Source: Coriaria nepalensis (taxonomy: Eukaryota > Streptophyta > Magnoliopsida > Cucurbitales > Coriariaceae). Taken from it: a DNA stretch of 64,000 nt. The stretch lies in contig CP114491.1 in assembly GCA_027186245.1 (NCBI GenBank), positions 5,949,501 through 6,013,500 of the forward strand, given 5' to 3'. A program made the position numbers and the translations under genes. Shown here one piece after another: positions 10,485 through 20,068 of this stretch; the first letter of the stretch is position 1; each line of letters begins with the position of its first letter. Under the pieces are notes generated by a model. That model saw only the letters and a list, made by a program, of their open reading frames with translations. It was not told the origin of the DNA and ran no database searches.

Positions 10485-10687
10485 AGTAGGACAATAAATA
10501 AATAAGAGTGTGACGGTTTGAATGATCATCTCCTGCTTACTTCTCTTGTGTTTTCTCTTTGTTTGTTTCGAAATTCATCTAAATCTTTTCCTCTCTGTTC
10601 TCATATCTCTCTCCATCTAGTATGAGCTTCCGCCATTCATCTTATTATTTCTCTCTCTGTGTCTTCTTCTAATGATCCATGTCTACT

Positions 10688-10700
10688 TGGTATCAGAGCC
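10688..10700 (+). other. tRNA-Met primer-binding site of the pararetrovirus
   Basis: TGGTATCAGAGCC is the complement of the 3' end of plant initiator tRNA-Met, used by caulimovirids and many LTR elements to prime minus-strand DNA. By convention it is the origin of the caulimovirid map. Here it separates the end of the right copy from the movement-protein frame, which supports the circular-genome reading. Confidence 0.8.
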
Positions 10701-10768
10701 AAGACAAGCAGCTTAGCCAGTGCGGAAGGTTCTTAGAATCTCGATTACTAGGTGACTAACAAGTGAAA

Positions 10769-10786
10769 GGGGGGGGGGGGGGGGGG
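10769..10786. repeat. Poly-G tract (18 G) between two short direct repeats
   Basis: Eighteen consecutive G interrupt the viral leader. The words GAAGGTTCTTAGAATC occur both before (about 10727) and directly after (about 10786) the tract, so a short duplication flanks it. Confidence 0.8.
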
Positions 10787-10881
10787 AAGGTTCTTAGAAT
10801 CCCTAAAGCCAATTTTGAGTTAAGCTGTTAGCCATAGCCAGGGAGGCGCAGGCATTAGGTGAAAGTACTCTATAATCCGCC

Positions 10882-11466
10882 TTGATCACCATGTTAGTAC
10901 AAAAAGTAATCCTAGCCATGGCCAGCTTCTTGAGAAAGCTCTCATCATGTCGATCTTCATTGTCATTGTCTTCATCCACCTACAGAGCCCCTACCACCCA
11001 AGGAGTTCCAGCTCACTCCTCTTCCTCTTCAGTAGTTTCCAAAAATTCTGCTATAATTATAAGAGAATCTAAGCATGTGGCTGAGATAGAAACAAGACTA
11101 TCTAATTGGTACATCCCTGATATTTCAAAAGCCAAGATATATAAGCTTGGTGGGGTAACACGAAAAAATGGATTCGTGATAAAAGTTGCTCAGGATACCA
11201 TCCTTGTTAGAGCTGGGCAAGAATTGTTCCAATTACAATCAAACGAATTGCTAGCCCAGCATAAACAAGATGGGTTCAAATTCATTCATTTGGGTATGGT
11301 GCATGTGGGCTTGAGGGCCATGACTCGGAAGGGCTTGGAGCTATATACCTTGATTGTTCTAAGAGACAAAAGGCACAAGCGATACGATCACTCACTACTA
11401 AGGATAGTAGAATCTACCCTAAAGACATGTCCTTTATACTTTGAGTGTTATCCTGATTTCTGTTTA
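10882..11466 (+). pseudogene. Viral movement protein (Caulimoviridae type), truncated
   Basis: An open frame runs from 10882; the ATG at about 10918 (MASFLRKL) is a likelier start. It shows a Ser-rich N-terminus, then the caulimovirid movement-protein core: WYIPDISKAKIYKL, LVRAGQELFQL, GFKFIHLGMVHVGL, LRDKRH and YFECYPDF. This protein family (Pfam viral movement protein, PF01107) widens plasmodesmata so that virus can pass between cells. The similarity ends at about 11466, where the sequence switches to an inverted piece of the coiled-coil/protease region, so the C-terminal part is lost. This is the strongest evidence that the locus is a pararetrovirus and not a Ty3 element. Confidence 0.85.
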
Positions 11467-12034
11467 TCTCTGATATTATCGATAGCTTCTAGGTCAGAGA
11501 CTCTTCTTTTTAAATCTCTGACTTCTCCCTTCAGCGAGCTGACTTCCCGCTTAGGTCATCAAGGGGGGAAGGTACAAGAGCATCCCCCCTATGAGGATCT
11601 TTCTTGCAATGATGCATTCTCTATAACGCTCCTTTGAACCACTTGGAGGGCATGATGACCTAAAGAATTCTCAACTTTGAGAAGGCCACTTGATTATTTT
11701 TTAATTTGGTGTCTATCGCAATGGATCCTGATTCCTCAAGGATGGACACGAACCACAATCATGATTTTGGGTAGTGGATGGGGAGGAGATGCTCGCGCAA
11801 CCATTTTCACGTGGTGTCCCAAACCATTATCTAGAAGTCAACTCTTCTAGCATATCTTTCATGACCTTCTTGGACGACCAATTCATTTGGATGTGTTCTG
11901 ATGGCTTTACCATGTGGATTTCCTTGTTATTTGGGGCTGACTCTCGTGTTGGAATTGCGAATGGATGTGTTCTAGTGGCTTTACCACATGGATTTCCCTA
12001 TTATTTGGGGCTAACTCTCATGTTGGAATTGTGA
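11467..12034. mobile_element. Scrambled pararetrovirus fragments
   Basis: Three pieces from different parts of the left copy are joined end to end in the same orientation as that copy. 11467-11560 matches about 5041-5137 (coiled-coil region), 11590-11820 matches about 2455-2700 (tryptophan-rich region), and 11835-11955 matches about 6690-6800 (centre of the palindrome). The last piece is followed by a second, tandem copy of about 74 bp (11955-12030). No reading frame here is meaningful. Confidence 0.75.
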
Positions 12035-12575
12035 AAATATAATTAATTTGAATCACCTTCATATGATTCACTGGCTTGAGATGATTCATTGACATGATTT
12101 TAAGATAAAACAAATGCACACATATCTCCCAAAGATCATTAGCATGTTATGCACGAAACTCGTATTTGAAGCACGAAAATAGAGTTCTTTCGAATCACCT
12201 TCTTATGATTCATTGACTTGAGGTGACTCATTGACATAATTTTAAAGTGAAACAAATGAACAACTGTCCCCCAAAGATCATTAGCATATTGTGTACGAAA
12301 CTCGTGTTTGAAGTGTGAAAATAGAATTCGTTCGACTTCATATGATTCATTGGCTTGAGATGACTCATTGACATGATTTTAAGGTGAAATAAATGCACAC
12401 GCATCCTCCAAAATTATTAGCATGTTGTGCACAAAACTCGTGTTTGAAGTGCGAAACTAGAATTCGTTCGAATCGTCTTCATATGATTCATTGATTGAGG
12501 TGACTCATTGACATGATATTAAGGTGAAGCAAATGCACACATATCCTCCAAAGATCATTAGCATGTTGTGCATGA
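12035..12575. repeat. Tandem repeat, about 140 bp unit, four copies
   Basis: The phrase GATTCATTGACTTGAGGTGA and variants recur at about 12065, 12207, 12344 and 12485, each followed by GACATGATTTTAAGGTGAAA, CACACATATCCTCCAAAGAT and CATTAGCATGTTGTGCACGA variants. Copies differ by substitutions and small indels, so the array is not recent. It directly abuts the scrambled viral pieces. A satellite-like or viral/transposon leader origin is possible. Confidence 0.85.
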
Positions 12576-13149
12576 AGCTGTGTTAGTAGAGAAGGGAAAG
12601 TATCGATGCCATGTTTTTGTTGAATAGCATAACCATCCTTTACACTTACCAGATACTAATCACATGACAATATCACTACAACACTTTATAGATGTGCAAG
12701 CTCTTGAAATTGAGATGGCTGACAACTTAGGGACTGAGTCGAAACCTCATTTGATTTAATGAGCATCAGGGAGGTGGAAGATAAAGCCTTAGCTCAGGAG
12801 GAATGATCTTAATAATTACCTTCAAGATAACTGTGAGTGTGACTTGGTGAAGGTGGCAGTGAATGGGTTTGTTGAGGTGGTGAATGAGTGTAGAGAAAAA
12901 AAAAATTCATTTAGAAAAATAAGGTGGACTAAACGTGTGAAAATAAAATTTTTGGGGTTAAAAATAAAAAAAAAAATATTAATTTAGAGTAAATTTTAAA
13001 ATCTTAGATTATTTTGTATGGAATCAAATAGTTCATTATAATTAAAGTTTCAAAATAGAATATTAATTGTAGTTATGAAAATTTTGAATATTCATTATAA
13101 TTATCTCAAAGTTTGGGAATCCATCATAATTTCGTCATTATACATCATG
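12576..13149. other. Intergenic sequence, no gene recognised
   Basis: The part 12576-12890 has a less AT-rich, almost coding-like texture and could be a remnant of a transposon gene, but I could not place it. The remainder is AT-rich. Confidence 0.3.
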
Positions 13150-16100
13150 TAATTTTTTGACTTATCAAATGTAAATGTATAATAAATTAGATAATTAATT
13201 CTTATATAAAATGACTCCATTTTAAAATTTGACTTAGGAACCTAACCAAGCTAGAGTCGCCTCTCCTTAAAGGGGGTGTGTTTATTTATAATATAAGTTC
13301 CAAGATTTTTGAAACAAAAAAAGATTTTTTAGCCTCAAGAAAAAGAATTAGATATGAAATTAGGACCGGTCAATCTTATCAAAAAGATTTAAATTGTGTT
13401 AAAAGAGTTTTAGTTGGATCACTAACCTAATACTTAAAAATATATATATATATATATATATATATAACTAAAAAGATATACAAAATATAAAATAAAATAA
13501 CAAACTAATGATTAAAGCAACTATTTTCATTCATATATTATTTACTTTATTGAAGACACTTTAACCCTTTTAACTGATGTAAATAAAGTAGATATGACAC
13601 GAGAAAAGCAGATAAAATGTTGAGAGAATAGATATTTTTCGTATTTCTTATTGTTATTCATTCTCTATAAACACTTTATAGGTTTACGATTACGATGTAA
13701 CAAACACCAAAAAATAATAATGATATTCAAGATAGAAGATGAAGAGATAGAAATGAAAGAGATAAAAAAAAACTTCAATAGATATTTATTATAATTATTC
13801 ATAATACTCACACTTGAATGTCTATAATACGATAAAGTTGTCTCGTTAAAATTTTTATTAAGAAAATTTATTAAGTAAAAAATATGATAAAGAAAAAATA
13901 TTGTATTATTCTCGTTATTGCATTAGAAACTACCTCATAGAAAACCTTAATAGGAAAACACATTAGGATAAAACCTTGGTTAAGGAAAAAAAAAAGTGCA
14001 GTACATATTTACTCTTCTTTATGGAAACATCATTTTAATTATTCATAATACTATAATTATTCAATAGGCATCCACTATAATTATTCATAACACTCACACT
14101 TGAATGTCCATAATATGAGAAAGTTGTCTCATTAAAACTTTTATTAGGAAAATCTATTGAGTAAAAAATATGATAAAAGAAAAATATTGTATTATTCTCG
14201 TGTAATATACGCATTAGAAACTACCTCATAGAAAACCTTAATAGGAAAATACATTAGGATAAAACCTTGGTTAAGGGAAAAAAAAGTGCAATGCATATTT
14301 ACTCATCTTTATGAAAACATCATTTTAAGTTATTGAACTATCAGGTTCAAGCGAATTTATTAAACATCGATATCACCATATCATATGTCAAGAAGATCAA
14401 CTTCAATCAAATATGTTTTGTTCAATCTCATATGATACATCCTTCTTTCAATTGAGCTATGCATGTGACATTGTTTTCATACAATATTATTGGATCTTCT
14501 TTCTTAGAAGGTAAGTCACATATCTCTTGGATATGCTAGAAATTGATCTTAATTGAACACATTCTCAACTTGCTTCATAAATTATTAGTATTTTCATATG
14601 GCTTGAGGATGTCGCAGCTCTATTTTGTTTCACTAGAGCATATGGTAGTGTCCTACTATTAGTAAATAAATAGCTTGTTTGAGATCAAACTCATAGATAA
14701 CAAAAAATATATGTTTAACTCGATTCAAATATCTTTGTATTGGAATATAACTCCATTTTGCTAATGAATACATTAGTGTAATTATTGTGGTACTTCAAGA
14801 CCAACTACATACTTATTTGTTATCTTATTGAGGTAGAAGATGTACATTTCTAAAATCAAGTGATGGAATAATCAATGAGATATTCAATGCATACGCTTTA
14901 TCTATATAAAATCTTTAGGATCTTTTCTATATAAGTTGATTGAGTAATATAAATTTTATCAGACATGCTCAATATCTTGGTTGAGATAAAACTATATTTT
15001 TTCAAACTCTTTTATCTCAAATTCTTTCTTTAAGAAATCTACCAACTTAAGAGTTCTTTTGTACTTTCAATAATATTCAAGTTATCATCATAAGTTACAA
15101 ACTCATATCTATATTTCTTTATTATTACACATAGGTAAATGAGATCATTCTTATAACCAAATATTTACTAAGATGTTTATATCATATTCCTCAAGTTAGC
15201 TTTAAATTATATGGAGATACAAGTAGACCAATTGAATAAATTCTCAGATATTAAATTATATGTTTGCGCTCATTAAATCCTTAAGGGATTTTTCATAAAA
15301 TTTCAATATTATACGAGCCATATAAATAGGCTATAATTATATCCATTAGACACATATTGAGTTTTTCTCGTCTTTCCGGTCTTCATATCTTGAACATTAC
15401 TCAAAACTACCATAAGATATATGCATCTTCATAGTCATTTAGGTATTTTGACTACAGATCAATCTCAAGTCCTTTATATCTTACGAGTTTAATTTTCACT
15501 CATTTTTTTATCATAAAAATATATTTTTGTATCTTACTAGTTTTATACATTTAAGTGTTCAGACTATAGGTCCAGAAATATCTCACATTTTATAGTTGAA
15601 TTCAATTTTATTAGAATTATGTTTTATTTAATGGTCAATTATTCTTGAGTTGATATATTTTTTGACTGATTTTGTTCAAATTCCTCACTTTCCTTTTCCA
15701 TATTATTAGTTGTTTTACTATATGTAAAAATATTGTCGACAAATAATATTTTTTGGTTCTATCTTCTCCTCTTAATAAAATCTCTTTATCTTAATAATTT
15801 TCAGGTAGCTCAATATTTTTTAAGGTTTTATAATTTGTTATGTCTATAATCTCTTTATGAGTATCCGCCTCCAAAATTTGGGCATTTAATGTTTTTATTT
15901 TTGGAGAAATTTTTCTTTAAAATGGATTAGTCTTCCATGCTTCATGCTTCATTCTTCAAATGTATCTTGTATTAAATTTCTCTCTCTCCCAAACAAAATG
16001 AATTTTTAAATTTAAACAACATTTAAATTTTTGACTTAGCAAATATAAACAATATCGATAAACCATACAAATTTATATATTCTCACACATTGCATTGATT

Positions 16101-16400
16101 AGATAACTAATTATTATATAAAACGACCCCAAATAAAAAATTGATCTAGGACCCAACAAGTAAAGTCCCTCCTGGTTAAGGGGTTTATTTATAATATAAG
16201 TCCCAAGAGTTTTGAAACAAAAAAATAAAAAAATAAAAAAATAAAAAACAAAATTCTTCAGCCTCAAGAAACAATCTAATAAAAAGATTTAAATTGTATA
16301 GAGTTTTAGTTGTCAAAGTGACTCTCAGGATAACTAACCTAATAATACTTAAAAAAAAAAGAAAAGCAAACTAATGATTGAAGCATATGTTTAACTCGTA
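13150..16400. repeat. Direct repeat pair flanking a copia relic (13150-13560 and 16080-16400)
   Basis: Both ends share TTAGATAATTAATT..ATATAAAA, a GACTTAGGAACCTAACCAAG-like block, a TTTATTTATAATATAAGT block, CAAGA..TTTTGAAACAAAAAAA, AGCCTCAAGAAA and AAAGATTTAAATTGTGT. They lie in the same orientation about 2.9 kb apart. They could be remnants of LTRs of another element into which the copia relic inserted, or a segmental duplication. Confidence 0.6.
13780..15870 (-). mobile_element. Ty1/copia retrotransposon relic
   Basis: The minus strand from about 15130 downwards can be read as a damaged copia RT. The VDFLKKEFEIKEFEKI block and a YLNQDIEH-like block are recognisable, though stops are frequent. 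The 3' end (13780-14330) is LTR-like: on the minus strand CCTTAACCAAGGTTTTATCC follows a purine-rich tract. It is duplicated in tandem with a period near 286 bp (copies from 13791 and 14077). The same family recurs at 24100-25450 in the same orientation. Confidence 0.65.
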
Positions 16401-19250
16401 TCTTATTTAGAAGACTTTTTTTTAACCCTTTAACCTTTTTTTCTTTTTAACTTTTTATTTTATTTTTAATTTCTCGCTTTCTTTAATTTGGCCCTTCGGA
16501 GGGGGTCTCTTAAATGTTGATAATGAGTTATTAAATACGGATATGGATTAGAGATATTAAATATGATATGATAAATTTAAAAATTTAAGATATTAGAATA
16601 ATGATATGTATTTTTAAATTCATAATTATTAATTGTTTAAAATCTTAAATATAATAAATATTTAATTATTGTTAGTGGAAAATATATGAATATAAATTAT
16701 TATATTATACATATTCAAATATTTTTTTAAAAATTATAAATAAGATTACATTAACTTTTAATATATTTTAGAAGTATAATTTCAATAATCTAGATGAAAG
16801 TCAAAAATCATCATTTGTGATGATACAGTTCAATCAAAATTATTAAAAATATATACTTTTAGAATATACTTTTAGAATATACTTTTAGAATATATTAAAA
16901 ATCTTCTTAATATTATATTATGTATTTAAAATTTTTCAAAATATTATCAATATTAATAATTATATGTAATCATTTTAGTTTTTTTCTAAAAAAAAACTAT
17001 AAAAGTATATTATATAAAAATATTTTGAAATCAAATAGAGGTTAGAGATAAAACATGTAGAAGTAAGATGAATAAAAAAAAAAATAAAGTGCACAAATAA
17101 TTATTTATAAAATAGATTAAAAATAATTTTTTAATATATAAAAATATTATAAAATATTAAGATATATTAAATATTATTTTTAAAATATAAAAAAGTATTT
17201 TATAAATATATATCAATATATATATTAAATAAATACGGATATTAAATATGAATATAATATAAATAAGTAATCCAATTTAAATTATCGGTGTTTAATAGGT
17301 AATGGGTAACTTGACCCCAGGATGTATAGTCTATAGATGCAGCTTTTGTAATTAGACAGACAGGTTAAATTTTTAATTTTTTATTTGGTCAGTGATATAG
17401 GTTTTGTTGGATTTCCCAACTTTATTATTACTGTTTGGTACTAGCTACTAGCTACTAGCTACTAGCTAGTTCTAGTCTTTCCATTCATCCTAAATGCCTT
17501 TCTTTCTTTCTTTTTTTGGCTAAACAATTGAATAAGGATGTGCATTTAAATTCCCATCCCCCGATCCCTTTTTATTACTGATCTTCATATTTATTGAAGA
17601 TCGTGATCGAGTTCTGAATAATATGAATATATATAAATAATAAAATAGTTATTTATGTATATAGTTTGATTATAAACATTTAATTATATAATATCCAACT
17701 GATTTTTATTAATAAAATATTATTTTAATATTTTATATTTATTTATTCAGAAATCACTTTTTAAATTACTATCATCACTCATATTTACATTTTAAAGGGA
17801 ATTAAATAGACTATAAATTTCTTATCTCTTTCTTCTATCAAACAACTAATTACTAATTATTTCGGTCAAAATATAACTTTTACTCCTCCTTACAATTGAA
17901 AATTAAAGATCATCTAGAATTAGGCTTTATTTAGTGATTAAATTGCTTAAATTGAGCTAGTAATTAATGATTACTTTAAAGTCAAACTTTTTTTCTTTTG
18001 CTTTTGTTTTTTCAGTATATAACTTGGATTGATGGGTTTACTGTACATCTATAAGGATTACCATAAAGTTTGAAGTGTAGTGGGTAATGAATGAGGCTCA
18101 CTAGATATCCAACACTAATTTCTCATAAGGTAGAAGAACATGAATATGATCGAGTATAATTTATACAAAATTCGTATCAACAAATATTTATCTATATCTA
18201 TTTGCTACAATATGACCTCCATTGTACTCAGATTTTGCTGTATGGATTGTGCAAGTAGATATATAATTAACTGTCACTTTTAAAAACATGCCAATATTAC
18301 ACGTTTTAGCCCTTTGACAATTTGTTGAATTTATGAGAATAGATAACCAAACAACTAATTACTATAACAAATTAGAAATTTTTGTTGGAACACTGATGGG
18401 TCCAGTCGGTGGCAATAAGAGTAATTGCCACAACTTGTTTTACCAAAATTTAAATATTTACCGTATTAAACTGAAAATTTAATAAAAAATTTACATAATC
18501 TTGCTTTCTAAATTTTTTTTATAGATATGTTATTTAGAGTTAATGAATTTTGAATTATTTTTAGATATAAATTAATTTTTTGATTAATTTTTAAAAAAAA
18601 ATTTTAAGATCAAATGATTGTTTTTTTTTTTTTTTAAATGATAAAATCTAACTCTAAATAAATAATATAATAATATTATACCACGTATTTATAATAATAT
18701 TATATTGCAGACAAAATTCTTATTCCAATCATTTTTTTAAGTTGATCATATTATATATGGAATGCTCCCAATACAATGTATAGAAATTTTGGATCCGTTA
18801 CAGCCTTAAAATAATGTATAATTAAATGCACTGAGCCAATTTTATACTTGAAATGAAGAGGAGCCAAATCCAACTTTATTGAATATAGACTTTACTGGAG
18901 TTTAAAATGTTAATTCAAGGTATCTTACTGATAAATTCAAACGACAAGAAAGAAAAAAAAAAGAGAAAAAAAAAAAAAATATATATATATATATATATTC
19001 AATTTGTTCATAAAGCAGGCCTAAATAATTAATTAGCATATTTTACTATTTTTTATTTTGGGATGAATCACATGTTTTCATTTCAGCTGTTAAACAAGGG
19101 CACGCTACTTCATATATTGGGGGAAAACGACATCGTTCTGTCATCTCAAATTAGATGAAAATAAGACTGATTAATATAATCACAATAAATCCTATTGCGA
19201 GTCGCTGACCTTTTGGTTAATAACAGTTCAAGCCAGTCATGGCACAGACA
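16400..19250. other. AT-rich intergenic DNA with short tandem repeats
   Basis: No gene is supported. Two small arrays are visible: three copies of the 13-mer ATATACTTTTAGA at 16851-16889, and four copies of CTAGCTA at 17441-17468. Long A/T runs occur around 18600-18640 and a TA run around 18980-19000. Confidence 0.6.
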
Positions 19251-19266
19251 ACTATGATACTAATTC

Positions 19267-19298
19267 CACGTGGCATGATATCAACCTCAGACACGTGG
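19267..19298. promoter_or_regulatory. Pair of G-box/ABRE motifs upstream of NPGR2
   Basis: CACGTGG occurs at 19267-19273 and again at 19292-19298, 25 bp apart. CACGTG is the core bound by plant bZIP and bHLH factors, and ACGTGG is the ABA-response core. The pair lies roughly 300-350 bases before the likely start of the NPGR2 transcript. Function is inferred. Confidence 0.45.
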
Positions 19299-19613
19299 TA
19301 ATACATAACTCTGGAAATACCATGTTGTTTCTTTCTTTCCTCCACAGTGATTGGATTATTTTTATGTTTTTTAACATAAACTCATTTCCAGAAATCAGAG
19401 CAGCGAATTTGCGATTCTGTTTCTTTCCGGAAAAAAAAATTAAATTAAAAATTGCAGCATCCCCTGTTTGATTCAGAACAGACTTCAAATTTAACAGACA
19501 AAAGAAAAAAAGGAAAAAAGAAAAAGAAAAAAAAGGGAGGTTAAGACATAAAAAGGAAAGGTTGTTTGATGCTTTCGTTTTTCTATTCGAAGAACCCTGA
19601 GCTGTAATAAGTC

Positions 19614-20068
19614 ATGGGTATTGCTCTATCTGCCTTGTCGGCTCTCTCCCTCTGCTTTTCCTTTTGGAAAAACGAAAGGTGCGCCCTTTTGGATTAATCT
19701 ATAATTCTATTTATATATTTTTTGATTTGTTCTGTTCTCATCTGGTGGTTTGATTTTCTTGTTGGGTCTGGATTCTGATTATGAATTCTGGTGTTTAATC
19801 ACTTAATGGGGTTACGTTTGAGTTGAAATTGGATTATAATGGCTGAATTCTGAAGTGGGATTTTTTTTTATTTTCTGATATGTAATTCAGTGATATGTCG
19901 ATTCTGGAATTAGGGTCTGATTTTCAATTAATTACTGTAAAATAAATTAATTTTTTTTATGAAATTGTTGTAATTGGTTTATTGATTATAGTTTAAATTC
20001 AAATGGGTTCTGATTTAGTGTCAATAATTGTTTTCGTGTTTGAAGATTTTGTAGTGCAGTGAAACAAT
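19614..20068 (+). promoter_or_regulatory. Probable 5' leader of NPGR2 with an upstream ATG and a leader intron
   Basis: An ATG at 19614 opens a frame (MGIALSALSALSL...) up to a good donor at 19679 (AAAG/GTGCGC). If spliced to the acceptor at 20058-20059 (GTGCAG), this frame would end in a TGA at 20070-20072 that overlaps the main ATG (ATGA). An upstream ORF of about 25 codons ending on the main start would be expected to affect translation. The splice choice is inferred; an alternative acceptor exists near 20046. Confidence 0.35.

Larger units (their letters stand above)
6909..10679 (+). mobile_element. Endogenous pararetrovirus (Caulimoviridae-type), right inverted copy
   Basis: This is the inverted partner of 1254-6624. 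Order on the plus strand: capsid-like protein (6909-8340), coiled-coil remnant and protease (8341-8961), a short RT-entry remnant, a deletion, the tryptophan-rich region (9390-10181) and the non-coding promoter region (10190-10679). It is about 1.6 kb shorter than the left arm, mainly because RT and RNase H are gone. It continues beyond 10679 through a primer-binding site into a movement-protein frame, as expected for a piece of a circular viral genome. Confidence 0.85.

Noticed and set aside
1254..10710. Ty3-type LTR retrotransposon as identity of the first mobile block
   Set aside because: No LTRs are seen, no integrase is found between RNase H and the end, and a caulimovirid movement-protein frame follows the primer-binding site.
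12035..12575. CRISPR-like array
   Set aside because: The units are about 140 bp, diverged and contiguous without unique spacers, and the DNA is from a plant nucleus.
19252..19488. 78-residue frame on the minus strand upstream of NPGR2
   Set aside because: No family likeness, and it overlaps the probable promoter with its G-box pair.
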